Shown here piece by piece: positions 23,348-32,092 of a stretch of 50,241 nt of DNA. Source of the stretch: CADEFQ01 sp050185195 (GTDB lineage Bacteria > Pseudomonadota > Gammaproteobacteria > Steroidobacterales > Steroidobacteraceae). The DNA lies in NCBI GenBank assembly GCA_050185195.1, contig JBFWZQ010000020.1, positions 1 to 50,241 of the forward strand, written 5' to 3'. The position numbers were made by a program, and so were the translations under genes. The notes beneath the pieces were generated by a model, which saw only the letters and a list, made by a program, of their open reading frames with translations, was not told the DNA's origin and did no database searches. Numbering within the stretch: the stretch's first letter is position 1; every line of letters begins with the position of its first letter.

Positions 23348-25804
23348 CTATTGCAGCAGCATCGCGGCGCTGCCGATGGCGGCGGCGCACGAGGCCTTGG
23401 CGATCGTGGCGGCGCGCGTCGCGTTGCAGCTGCCGCCGCACGTTGCGGCGAGCTTCGTGACGAGTGCGTTCAGCTCGGTGCGCACCTCGCCGTCGGTCGG
23501 CTGTGACGCGAGGTTGGTGCCGACCGCCTTGCCGACGATGCTCGTGATCATCGCGTCACGGCCGCCTTGCGAGTTGACGTCGGGCGCGCCGCCGAAGAAG
23601 GCGTTGCGCAGCGACGCGTCCTCGACCATCGCGTCGCAATAGGAGATCGCGAGCTGCGCGACGCCCATCTGCTGCGAGGAGCCGAAGGTGTCGATCGACT
23701 CGACCGACGGCAGCGCCTGCTTGACGAGATCGTAGGTGCCGGCGACGGACGCGGTGGTCGTCGGCACGCCGGTGATGTTCGACATCGTCTGGTTGATCTC
23801 GTCGAACGTGCGCAGCCCCAGTTCCGGGTTCTGGCTGTCGGCGAGTACCGGCGGCGTCGGCATCGGCGGCTCCGGATAGCTGCGCGTCGCGCTGCCGAGC
23901 TGCTCGAACGTGAGGAAGAAGAGGTCGCTCTCGGGCCCCTTCTCGAGCCCGATCACGGTACCCGTGTTCGAGAGCAGCTGGCCGCTGCCCGCGACATAGT
24001 TCGAGCCGCCGACGGTCAGGTCGAGCGGCACATAGGCCTGGCCGACACGCGCTTCCTGGCCGTTCACGCCGATGCGCAGGCCCTTCAGCGGAATGCCGGC
24101 CGGTGCGACGCTCGAGTCGAGGCTGATGAACGTCGGCTTCGTGAAGAGGTAGCTGTAGCTGTCGTACTGGCTCGCCTCGAACATCACGTAGCTCTTCGGC
24201 AGGTTGAGCAGCTCGCTCACGTTGAAGAGCATGAAATAACGCTCGCCGACGCCGGCGGCGAAGTTCTGCTGGATCTGCGGCAGCGACAGGGCACGATTGT
24301 GGATCGCGACGAGGCGCATCGTGCCCGTCCACTGGCGCTGGCCCGACGGATCGCTGCCGAGCACGAGGGCGAAGCTGTCGTCCCAGTCGGAGAGCGAACC
24401 GCCGTTGCCATCGGTGTCGCCCGTGTATTCGCCGTTGACGTACAGGCGCTGTCCGTTCACCGGGTCGTAGGTGAGCACGACATGCTGCAGCGACGCTTGC
24501 GCGTCCTCATCCGCGGCACGCGTCAGCAGCGCCGGCATGCCGTTCGCGTCCGTGTCGCTGCTGCGGGTCATCGCCTGGTACTGGTAGGCCATCTGCGATA
24601 GCGTCGCGTTGTTCGCCATCGTGCCGCCCGAGTAGCTGACGATGTAGGCGTCTTCCTGCACCACGTTGCCGGGCGCGACCCACGCCTCGATCGAGTACTC
24701 GCCACTCGCCTTGATCATGTCGGCGAGCTTCCTGCTGCCGCTCGTCGTGCCCTGGGCCTTGCCGCCCGTCTTGACGTTGAGGCCCCAGCCGCCGACCCAC
24801 TCGATCGAGCCGGACATCGTGAGGTTGGCCGCAGGCTCGACGCCGCTCGTGTCGTACACGGTGGTGCCCATGCCGGTCTTGAACTCATACAGGGCAATCT
24901 GCGACGTTTCGTAACGGTTGCCGCCCGCGGCCACGGTGCCGTCGTAGAGCGTGATCGCCTTGGAGAGCTTGAGCGACGGATCGACCGGCGTGACCGGGAT
25001 GCCGTTCGCGAAGGCGCGCACCGCCGCTTCCATGGTGTTGGCGTCGTTCGCGCAACTCGACGTCCAGCAGTTGTGCGACTCTTCGCGCAGGCGCACGACG
25101 AGGCGCGACAACTCGGGCGCGTCGAGGTTGATCTTGGCGCGGGCCGCCGCGTAGGCCGCCTCGACGTCGCTCGACGCGAAATACGGGGACTGCGCGGTCG
25201 CGGAGGCCGGCGTGTGGCAGCGCAGGCAGTTGCCCTGGCCACGCACGAGCGGCCAGATCGTCGAGCCGTAGAGGCTCGAGCTGTCGGGGAAAGTCTTGCT
25301 CGCGCCCACTTCCTTGATGGGCGGCTCCTGCAACTGGATGGTCTTGCCGCCGCCGGCGACCGACCCCGCCCAGTTGCGGATCCACACGGTCATCGTGTCG
25401 CCGCAGGCGGTGGCCGAGGCCTGCCAGCAATTGTGGCCGCCGGCGACTTTCGCCACGAGCCGCGACTGGTCGGGCTGCGTCAGGTCGACGAGGGCGATGG
25501 CGGCCTGGTACGCGAGGTTGACGTCATCGTTGCGTGCGAAGTTCGGCGACTGGCCGCCCGCGTTGTGGCAGCCGCCGCAACGGTTGCTCGCCTTGATGTT
25601 CTCCCAGAGGTTGATGCGGAAGGCCTGCACGTCGGCGTTGGCCGGCGCGGGGCCCGTGTAGTCCGCGACCGGCGGCGGCGTCGTGACCGGGTTGACCTCG
25701 GTCGGCGCCCCGCCTCCGCTGCACGCGGCCAGGGTCGAGAGCGCGGCGAGGGCCATCGCCGTACGGATGTGTGTCGTCAGGCGCACGATACTCACGGCAC
25801 TCAC
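23348..25804 (-). CDS. LamG-containing lipoprotein with two c-type heme motifs
   Basis: This 818-residue protein has a lipoprotein signal (lipobox LAAC, Cys28). It then has two tandem modules of about 115 residues, each opening with a CxxCH heme site (CGGCH at about 76-80 and CLRCH at about 193-197) and ending in a matching HNCW segment. Next is a LamG/concanavalin-like region (about 290-480: YSIEAWVAPGNVV, QHVVLTYDPVNGQRLYVNGE, SFALVLGSDP). The C-terminal 330 residues are beta-rich then helical, with three more Cys. It should sit on the outer membrane and bind two hemes. The second gene of the set, 1 bp from its upstream neighbour and 18 bp before the DUF1501-like gene. Confidence 0.8.
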   Translation of the reverse strand: MSAVSIVRLTTHIRTAMALAALSTLAACSGGGAPTEVNPVTTPPPVADYTGPAPANADVQAFRINLWENIKASNRCGGCHNAGGQSPNFARNDDVNLAYQAAIALVDLTQPDQSRLVAKVAGGHNCWQASATACGDTMTVWIRNWAGSVAGGGKTIQLQEPPIKEVGASKTFPDSSSLYGSTIWPLVRGQGNCLRCHTPASATAQSPYFASSDVEAAYAAARAKINLDAPELSRLVVRLREESHNCWTSSCANDANTMEAAVRAFANGIPVTPVDPSLKLSKAITLYDGTVAAGGNRYETSQIALYEFKTGMGTTVYDTSGVEPAANLTMSGSIEWVGGWGLNVKTGGKAQGTTSGSRKLADMIKASGEYSIEAWVAPGNVVQEDAYIVSYSGGTMANNATLSQMAYQYQAMTRSSDTDANGMPALLTRAADEDAQASLQHVVLTYDPVNGQRLYVNGEYTGDTDGNGGSLSDWDDSFALVLGSDPSGQRQWTGTMRLVAIHNRALSLPQIQQNFAAGVGERYFMLFNVSELLNLPKSYVMFEASQYDSYSYLFTKPTFISLDSSVAPAGIPLKGLRIGVNGQEARVGQAYVPLDLTVGGSNYVAGSGQLLSNTGTVIGLEKGPESDLFFLTFEQLGSATRSYPEPPMPTPPVLADSQNPELGLRTFDEINQTMSNITGVPTTTASVAGTYDLVKQALPSVESIDTFGSSQQMGVAQLAISYCDAMVEDASLRNAFFGGAPDVNSQGGRDAMITSIVGKAVGTNLASQPTDGEVRTELNALVTKLAATCGGSCNATRAATIAKASCAAAIGSAAMLLQ

Positions 25805-25805
25805 C

Positions 25806-26966
25806 TCACTGTCCCATGCAGTACGCGGCGGTTTCGGCGAAGACCGTCTTCATCCGGTAACCGTTGTTGCGAAACAGCTGCGTGATCGTCGCGACCTTAG
25901 CGCGATCGGCGCTGTCCTGCGGCGCGCGGAAACACACCGCCTTGAAAACCTTCTGCACCTGGCAGGTGGCGAAGGCCTCGCTGTTGGCGAGCTCCTCGCC
26001 GAGCGACTTGGCGCCGGTGCCCGCACCGGTGGTCGCGGTCGTGCCCCAGCCCCAGCCGAGCAGCCGGTTGTGGCCCTTGCGCCAGTAGTTGTCCCAGTGA
26101 TCGTCGGGCGTGATGTAGCCCGGCTTGAAATTGTCGGCGTTGACCAGGTACTTCGCGTTCGGCGCCCCGGCCGCATAGACGAGTCGCTGCTGGGTTTCGT
26201 CGAAGTCGTAGTAGGCGAACGCCTGGGTCATCGGGTCCATGCCCGTGTGGCAGCCGATGCAGTTGTTCAGGAACACGCGGCTGTCGCCGCCGGGGCTGCG
26301 GCTCACGTCCTGGCGGATGCGATCGGGCGGCAGCTGCGTGTCCTGCACCTGCTCGAGGTCGCGGCACAGGTGGTTCATCAGCGTGAAGCGGAACATCGCG
26401 CGGTTGGTCCCGTCGATGAAGAAGGCTTCCGATGACGCACGCGTGGTCATGAGGCCGGCCGTCGCGGCCGCCGGAATGCCGAGGAGCGCCGACTGCTGGC
26501 GCGATACCAGCGTCGCCTTGAGGTCGACGCCGCGGGTTTCCGCCTGCGCGTAGTGATCGTTGTTGACCGGCGAATAGGCCGCCAGCCCCGCGGCATTGCT
26601 GACGTAGACGAGGTCGGCCGACAGCGCGGTGTTGAACGGCACGTCGTCGCGCACCATGCCGATCACGGTGGCGGTGTAGTCGTTCAGCGGCGCGAATACG
26701 GTCTGGTCGCGGTTGGTCCACGGCGTCGCGAAGTTCTTCAGCGTGACATCGTAGAACGCGCGGTTCTGCATCGCCGTCTCGGCGGCATCCGTCGCATTGC
26801 CGCCCTGGATGTCGGCCGCCATGCTAGCGAGCACGGATTCGGTCGCCGGCACGCCCGCGAGGCGATCGTGCATGCGCTTCGCCTGTTCACGCGGACCGGC
26901 GGCCGCGATGGCTGCCGCGAGGCTCATGAGCAGGCAGGCTGCCCCGGTTCGACGATCGAATTTCAT
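25806..26966 (-). CDS. Exported mono-heme-type protein with DUF1588-like signature
   Basis: A 386-residue protein starting at the ATG at 26966, which has AGGGAG 8 nt upstream and is followed by a signal peptide (CLLMSLAAAIAAAGP). The only classical heme site is CIGCH at residues 236-240, within NNCIGCHTGMDPMTQAFAYY; the CxxCH...MDP...A..(F)D pattern recalls the planctomycete DUF1588 domain. Six other Cys are present. It is the first gene of the minus-strand set and is divergent from the HzsA-related gene at 27257. The upstream open frame to 27140 is Arg-rich and non-coding. The heme call is by motif; the role is unknown. Confidence 0.75.
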   Translation of the reverse strand: MKFDRRTGAACLLMSLAAAIAAAGPREQAKRMHDRLAGVPATESVLASMAADIQGGNATDAAETAMQNRAFYDVTLKNFATPWTNRDQTVFAPLNDYTATVIGMVRDDVPFNTALSADLVYVSNAAGLAAYSPVNNDHYAQAETRGVDLKATLVSRQQSALLGIPAAATAGLMTTRASSEAFFIDGTNRAMFRFTLMNHLCRDLEQVQDTQLPPDRIRQDVSRSPGGDSRVFLNNCIGCHTGMDPMTQAFAYYDFDETQQRLVYAAGAPNAKYLVNADNFKPGYITPDDHWDNYWRKGHNRLLGWGWGTTATTGAGTGAKSLGEELANSEAFATCQVQKVFKAVCFRAPQDSADRAKVATITQLFRNNGYRMKTVFAETAAYCMGQ

Positions 26967-27256
26967 AGCGGCTCCCTGATTGCGGCTGCGACTATACGCA
27001 GTCCAAACAAGCCCCCGGAATGTCTCATTGCACCGACGTCGCCGTGTGACGACATGCCGCTCCGTTACGTCATGCAGGTATGCTTGCCGCGGTCTTTTGC
27101 GACTGCCGTCACACCGCGCGGGCGAGCGCCGGCCTATCAACGGAGCGTCCTTGTCACACGCACAGGAGACCGCGGCGCGCCGCCGCGCGCTGTGACCGTC
27201 TCGGCAGATCGGTGCGAGAAATTGCGGGCATGATTACGTCACATGAGGAATGCGGC
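26967..27256. promoter_or_regulatory. Divergent intergenic region of the cytochrome/HzsA-like cluster
   Basis: These 290 bp separate the two divergent gene sets and must contain both promoters. A TATAGT hexamer on the minus strand (26991-26996) is a fair -10 for the minus-strand genes, but no good -35 is at the right distance. On the plus strand GAGGAA (27244-27249) serves as ribosome binding site for the gene at 27257. GC content drops slightly around 26990-27090. Confidence 0.4.
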
Positions 27257-29941
27257 ATGAGCAGGCAGCGAAAGAGTGCGGCACGTCACGCGGCGCGTTG
27301 CATCGTGCGCGGGCTCGTTGCCGTCGTCGCGCTCGGCACCATCGCCGCGTGCAGCCCGGGCGGCAACGTGGACATCGGCAGCGGGCAGGATCGCGATCCG
27401 GTCGCAGCCGACTTTCCGATGGCGTACATCAAGCGCACGGCGCCCGCGCCGATGCAGGCGGACAGCCTCACGGAACTGCGCGACGTGCAACCCGACGCCG
27501 CGATCGGCGTCTACGTGCGCGACCGCGCCGATCCGTCCGCGCCGGAGCGCAACGTCACGCAGCGCGTGACCGGCACGGACCTCTACGACATCCGCGACAT
27601 CGACGTGTCCTACGACGGCAAGTCGATCGTCTTTGCGATGCGCGGCCCGCTCGACATGAACCAGGACGAGGAAGACCCGCCCAGCTGGAACATCTGGGAG
27701 TACACGTTCGGCACCGATGCGCTGCGGCGCGTGATCTCCTCCGACATCATCGCGGAGGAAGGCCAGGACATCGCGCCGCACTACCTGCCCGACGGCCGCA
27801 TCCTCTTCTCCTCGACACGCCAGCGCGGCTCGAAGGCCGTGCTGATCGACGAGGGCAAGCCGCAGTTCGAAGCGCAGACCACCTCGCGCAACGAACCCGC
27901 CTTCGTGCTGCACGTGATGAATGCCGACGGCACGAACATCCGCCAGGTGTCCTACAACCCGGACCATGACATCGACCCCACGGTGCTACGCAGCGGCAAG
28001 ATCATGTGGAGCCGCTGGGACGACGCGCCCGGCGGCCGCGACGGCATCCATCTCTACCAGGCGAACCCCGACGGCACCGGCCTCGAGCTGCTGTACGGCG
28101 CGCAAAGCCACGACACCGGCACGGACAACTCGACCATCGAGTTCGTGAAGGCCCGCGAGATGCCGAACGGCAATATCCTCGCGCTCGTGCGTCCGCGCGA
28201 CGACGCCGATTTCGGCGGCAACCTCTACCTGATCGATGTCGGCACGTACGTCGAGAACACGCAGCCGACCCTCGCGAACGTCGGGCTCGCCGGCCCTGCG
28301 CAGCGCGTGGCGACCGGCAACGACGTACGCACCGTGCCCGGCATCTCGCCGGGCGGCCGCTTCCACGACGCGTTCCCGCTGTGGGACGGCACCGACCGCA
28401 TCGTCGTGAGCTGGGCGCAATGCCGCGCGACACTGAACGGCCAGGACCGGCCGTGCACCGACGATGTCGTCAACGACCCCGCGGCGCTGCCCGCCCCGTC
28501 GCAGTACAGCCTCTGGATGTACGACCTCGACGCACAGGCCTTCCTGCCGCTGATGACACCCGAGGCGGGCCGCATGATCACCGATGTCGTGATCGCGCAG
28601 CCGCGCACGCCGCCCGCGGTGATCCTCGACAAGTCGCCGGGCGTCGATGCCGACCCGGACCTCTTCGCCGAAGGGGCCGGCATCCTCGACATCAAGAGCA
28701 TCTACGATTTCGACGGCGTCGACCGCGCCGCGCCGCCGGGTGGCGGCGGCATCCGCGGCATGGCGAATCCCGCGCAGACCACCGCGGACCAGCGCCTCGC
28801 GCGTTTCATCCGCATCGAGAAGATGGTCTCGATCCCCGACGACGACGTGCTCGACATCGACAACGCCGCGTTCGGCGCCACCAACTTCATGCGCGAGATC
28901 CTCGCCTACGCGCCGATCGAACCCGACGGCTCGGTGCGCATCAAGGTGCCCGCCAACGTCGCCTTCCAGATGGCGATCCTCGACGTGAACGGCCGCCGCC
29001 TGCCCGGCTTTCCGCGGCACGCCAACTGGCTGCAGTTGCGCCCCGGCGAAGTGCGCACCTGTGGCGGCTGCCACGTGCGCGATGCGCAGACACCGACCTC
29101 ACACGGCCGCGCGGGCCTCTTCGGCAGCGCCTACAGCGGTGCGCAGGTGACCGGCACGCCCTTCCCGAACACCGTCCCGACCTTCCTGCCGCAGGCAAGC
29201 GAGACCATGGCCGAGACGCGTGCGCGGGTCACCTCCGCCTGCACCACCGGTGTCAACTGCGAGTCGGTGAACCCCACCGTCAACGTCGTCTACCAGGACG
29301 TGTGGACCGACCCGGCGGTGCGCACCCCCGATCCGGACGTCGCATACAACTATGGCGCGCTGTTTACACCTGCGCCAACCTCGACGGAATGCCAGGCGCG
29401 CTGGACACCGACCTGCCGCATCGTGATCAACTACGAGCAGCACATCCATCCGCTCTGGTCGCTGCCGAGGCCGGTGATCGACCCAGCCACCATGCTGCAG
29501 GTCGCGGACCATACCTGCGCCCAGTCCGGCTGCCACAACACGACGAACGCCGCGGCGGCGCCGATGGTCCCGGCCGGGCAGCTCGACCTGCAGGACGGGG
29601 CCTCGCAGGCAGAACCGCTGCAGTTCAATGCCTATCGCGAACTCCTCTTTACCAGCAACCAGCAGTGTCTCGATCCGGCGACGGGTGCGGTGATCGACTG
29701 CCAGCAGCAGGTCGGCATCGATCCGGTCTCGGGACTGCCGATCTTCGCACCGATACCGTATCCTCCACCGCTGAGCGCCGGCAACGCGCGGGGGTCCACT
29801 CGCTTCTTCAGTCGCTTCGCGGCGGGAGGCACCCACGCGGGTTACCTCACGCCGGCCGAACTACGCCTGATTTCGGAATGGGTCGATATTGGAGCGCAGT
29901 ATTACAACAATCCGTTCGATCCTGGCGTACCGGTCAATTAG
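27257..29941 (+). CDS. HzsA-related lipoprotein with heme motifs
   Basis: The 894-residue protein begins at an ATG with a good Shine-Dalgarno and a lipoprotein signal (lipobox IAAC at about residue 33). Residues 100-450 look like a TolB/beta-propeller region (PHYLPDGRILFSSTRQR, VMNADGTNIRQVSYNPDHDI, LRSGKIMWSRWDD), as in the hydrazine synthase alpha subunit middle domain. It has a CGGCH heme motif near residue 602 and an unusual CX4CH (CAQSGCH) near 753, then more Cys. It is not a true hydrazine synthase: no beta or gamma subunit or other anammox gene is present. Likely an outer-membrane lipoprotein. It heads a plus-strand operon of six genes; the next gene overlaps its end by 53 bp. Confidence 0.8.
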   Translation: MSRQRKSAARHAARCIVRGLVAVVALGTIAACSPGGNVDIGSGQDRDPVAADFPMAYIKRTAPAPMQADSLTELRDVQPDAAIGVYVRDRADPSAPERNVTQRVTGTDLYDIRDIDVSYDGKSIVFAMRGPLDMNQDEEDPPSWNIWEYTFGTDALRRVISSDIIAEEGQDIAPHYLPDGRILFSSTRQRGSKAVLIDEGKPQFEAQTTSRNEPAFVLHVMNADGTNIRQVSYNPDHDIDPTVLRSGKIMWSRWDDAPGGRDGIHLYQANPDGTGLELLYGAQSHDTGTDNSTIEFVKAREMPNGNILALVRPRDDADFGGNLYLIDVGTYVENTQPTLANVGLAGPAQRVATGNDVRTVPGISPGGRFHDAFPLWDGTDRIVVSWAQCRATLNGQDRPCTDDVVNDPAALPAPSQYSLWMYDLDAQAFLPLMTPEAGRMITDVVIAQPRTPPAVILDKSPGVDADPDLFAEGAGILDIKSIYDFDGVDRAAPPGGGGIRGMANPAQTTADQRLARFIRIEKMVSIPDDDVLDIDNAAFGATNFMREILAYAPIEPDGSVRIKVPANVAFQMAILDVNGRRLPGFPRHANWLQLRPGEVRTCGGCHVRDAQTPTSHGRAGLFGSAYSGAQVTGTPFPNTVPTFLPQASETMAETRARVTSACTTGVNCESVNPTVNVVYQDVWTDPAVRTPDPDVAYNYGALFTPAPTSTECQARWTPTCRIVINYEQHIHPLWSLPRPVIDPATMLQVADHTCAQSGCHNTTNAAAAPMVPAGQLDLQDGASQAEPLQFNAYRELLFTSNQQCLDPATGAVIDCQQQVGIDPVSGLPIFAPIPYPPPLSAGNARGSTRFFSRFAAGGTHAGYLTPAELRLISEWVDIGAQYYNNPFDPGVPVN

Positions 29942-30701
29942 GCCCGCGGTCCTCCTGTGCGGCCTGCTCGCCCTTTTCGTCGCGGCCCCCGCGGCGCGCG
30001 CCGCGAAGGAGCTCTTGCAGGTCTTCGTGGCCGAGCCCTACCTCGAACTGCGCACGGGCCCCGGTCGTGGCTATCCCGTCACGCAGGTGGTCGGGCGCGG
30101 CGAGTCCGTCGAGATCGTCAAGCGCCGCACCGACTGGCTCAAGGTCCGCACCGAACGCGGCATCGAGGGCTGGGCTGCGCAGCGCGACATGGTGAAGACG
30201 CTGCTGGCCGACGGCACCCTGCTGTCGATCGACCTGGGCGATCGCGCCGGATTCACCTCGCACCGCTGGGAAGCGGGGGGCATGGTCGGCGACTTCGACG
30301 GCGCGAACCTCGTCTCGGGCTATCTCGCGTTCTCGCTCACCGATCACCTGTTGATCGACCTGTCGCCGTCGCAGTTCCTCGGGGTCACGAGCAATGCGGC
30401 GCCCGCCGACCGCAGCGGCTACACGCTCGACATCGGCCTGAACCATGTCTTCGCACCCGAGTGGCGCTTCTCGCCGTTCGTGACGCTCGGCGGCGGCCTC
30501 TTCAACGTGAACCGCGACCCGCAGAATCCGCAGGCGGTCGACCGGCACGACCAGTCGGCGTATTACGGCGCCGGCTTTCGTTTCTACCTGACACGGCGCT
30601 TTTTCGTCCGCGGCGAATACAAGAACCGCGTGGTGTTCACGAGCCGCAACGACAACGAGGAACTCGAGGAATGGAAAGTCGGACTCGCCTTCTTCTTCTG
30701 A
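29889..30701 (+). CDS. Exported SH3-domain protein with C-terminal barrel-like domain
   Basis: A 270-residue protein. The signal peptide is IRPAVLLCGLLALFVAAPAA, followed by a bacterial SH3 domain (about residues 42-100: VAEPYLELRTGPGRGYPVTQ, then KRRTDWLKVRTERGIEGWAA). The remaining 165 residues have alternating amphipathic strands and aromatic ends (YLAFSLTDHLLIDLSPSQFL; GLNHVFAPEWRFSPFVTLGG; ending WKVGLAFFF), as in small outer-membrane beta-barrels. Only TTG at 29889 gives a full signal peptide, which makes the gene overlap the HzsA-related gene by 53 bp. The next gene overlaps its end by 31 bp, pointing to tight co-translation. Confidence 0.75.
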   Translation: MERSITTIRSILAYRSIRPAVLLCGLLALFVAAPAARAAKELLQVFVAEPYLELRTGPGRGYPVTQVVGRGESVEIVKRRTDWLKVRTERGIEGWAAQRDMVKTLLADGTLLSIDLGDRAGFTSHRWEAGGMVGDFDGANLVSGYLAFSLTDHLLIDLSPSQFLGVTSNAAPADRSGYTLDIGLNHVFAPEWRFSPFVTLGGGLFNVNRDPQNPQAVDRHDQSAYYGAGFRFYLTRRFFVRGEYKNRVVFTSRNDNEELEEWKVGLAFFF

Positions 30702-31372
30702 CGCTCGCCGCGGCGACCACCGTGCTGCCCGGCTGCGCGTCGTTTCGCTGGCCGTGGCAGGACAAGCCCCCCGTCGTCGAGCCGGAATCGGCGGACAGCG
30801 ACGCTGCGCCGCCGCCGCGCGTGATCGAGCCCGAAGTCGAGCGCCGCAAGATCAAGGTGGCGAAGATCGACCAGGAAAACATCGAGGTCGGCGGCTTCTA
30901 CGGCACGATGAGCGTCGACGATTTCGGCTCGAATCCGGTCTACGGCGCCACCCTCACCTACCACGTGACCGAGGACTTCTTCTTTCGCGCCGAGGCCGGC
31001 GAAACCAAGCTCGGGCTCACGAGTTTCGAGATCCTGAACCCCGGCTCCGACCCGCTCAACCTCGGGACTGATAGGCGCCTCACATACTACGGCTTGTCGC
31101 TCGGCTATAACTTCCTGCCGGGCGAGGTGTTTCTCGGTCGCAACCTCGCCATGAACAGCGCCTTTTACGTGTTGGGCGGCGTGGGCAGCACGAAGTTCGC
31201 GGACGACGAGCGTTTCACGCTGAACTTCGGCGGCGGCTACAAGATCCTCCCGACCGACTGGCTCGCGGTCAGCATCGAAGTGCAGGACCGCGTGTACGAG
31301 TCGGACATCTTCGGGAAGAACGAGCTGGTCAACAATCTCGAGGCGTACCTGGGTGTGACCGTATTCTTCTGA
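30671..31372 (+). CDS. Outer-membrane beta-barrel-type lipoprotein
   Basis: The 233-residue product starts at the ATG at 30671 (GAGGA directly upstream, inside the preceding gene). It has a lipoprotein signal with lipobox LPGC (Cys22), a charged linker rich in Pro and Glu, and about eight predicted beta strands ending in Phe-Phe (FYGTMSVDDFG; GATLTYHVTEDFFFRAEAGE; YGLSLGYNFLPGEVFLGRNL; LEAYLGVTVFF). The barrel part resembles that of the preceding SH3 protein in its strand pattern, so the two may be paired. Outer-membrane location is inferred from the C-terminal aromatic residue. Confidence 0.75.
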   Translation: MESRTRLLLLTLAAATTVLPGCASFRWPWQDKPPVVEPESADSDAAPPPRVIEPEVERRKIKVAKIDQENIEVGGFYGTMSVDDFGSNPVYGATLTYHVTEDFFFRAEAGETKLGLTSFEILNPGSDPLNLGTDRRLTYYGLSLGYNFLPGEVFLGRNLAMNSAFYVLGGVGSTKFADDERFTLNFGGGYKILPTDWLAVSIEVQDRVYESDIFGKNELVNNLEAYLGVTVFF

Positions 31373-31382
31373 GGTACACAAG

Positions 31383-31862
31383 ATGCGCGCATTCCTGCTT
31401 GCCCTCCTCCTCGCGGTCCCCGCCGCGGCTTCCAATTCCAGCGGCCCGGCGCCGGACTTCAGCCTGCCCGCGCTCGGCGGCAAGCAGGTCTCGCTCGGGG
31501 ACCTCAAGGGGCAGGTCGTGATGATCAACTTCTGGGCGACCTGGTGCGGCCCGTGCCGCAAGGAAATGCCGCTGCTCGAGGGCATCTACCGCAAGTACAA
31601 ACCGATGGGCTTCACGCTGATCGGCGTGAACGTCGAGCCCGACTCGAAGGCCGCCGAGGAATGGCTCGCGAAGCAGGGGCCGGTCAGCTTCCCGATCGCG
31701 TTCGACACCGACAGCAAGGTGAGCAAGCTCTACAATGTGAACGGCATGCCGAACAGCGTGATCATCGATCGCAAGGGCAACGTGCGCCTGCTGCATCGCG
31801 GCTACAAGCCCGGCGACGAGAACACCTATCTCGACCAGATCCGCACGCTCGTGAAGGAATGA
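31383..31862 (+). CDS. TlpA-family thiol:disulfide oxidoreductase
   Basis: A 159-residue periplasmic thioredoxin-fold protein with a signal peptide (MRAFLLALLLAVPAAASNSS), the redox motif WCGPC in NFWATWCGPCRKEMPLL, and the cis-Pro loop GMPNSVIIDRKGNVRLLHRG. Such proteins keep c-type heme cysteines or other periplasmic thiols reduced, which fits the heme-binding neighbours. Its stop is followed by the DUF4266 gene, whose ribosome binding site lies in its last codons. Confidence 0.92.
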   Translation: MRAFLLALLLAVPAAASNSSGPAPDFSLPALGGKQVSLGDLKGQVVMINFWATWCGPCRKEMPLLEGIYRKYKPMGFTLIGVNVEPDSKAAEEWLAKQGPVSFPIAFDTDSKVSKLYNVNGMPNSVIIDRKGNVRLLHRGYKPGDENTYLDQIRTLVKE

Positions 31863-31864
31863 GG

Positions 31865-32092
31865 ATGATCGTTCGCGCACTCGTCATCGGCATCGCGCTG
31901 TCCGGCGCACTGTCCGCCTGCGCGCCGATCGAGCCGTGGGTCAAGCCCTACGAGCGCGAGAACCTCGCCGATCCGGTCATGGCCTTCGACCGCTTCCCTG
32001 TCTCGACCGCCTACCTCGACCACGTGTTCGAGGCGCGCGAGGGCGCGCGCGGTGCGACGGGCAATGCGGGCGGCGGGTGCGGGTGTAATTGA
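31865..32092 (+). CDS. DUF4266 small lipoprotein
   Basis: A 75-residue protein with lipobox LSAC (Cys20) followed by PIEPWVKPYERENLADPVMA, the DUF4266 signature. It ends with the Gly/Cys tail GGGCGCN. The ATG at 31865 is preferred over 31859 because AAGGA then sits 6 nt upstream; for 31859 it would touch the start codon. The family is usually found just before DUF3570 genes, as here, and often with a TlpA-type gene. The function is unknown; the two tail Cys could bind a metal or form a thiol link with the TlpA protein. Confidence 0.85.
   Translation: MIVRALVIGIALSGALSACAPIEPWVKPYERENLADPVMAFDRFPVSTAYLDHVFEAREGARGATGNAGGGCGCN

Noticed and set aside
27257..29941. Hydrazine synthase (anammox)
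   Set aside because: No beta or gamma subunit and no other anammox genes; only the alpha middle-domain-like fold is shared.
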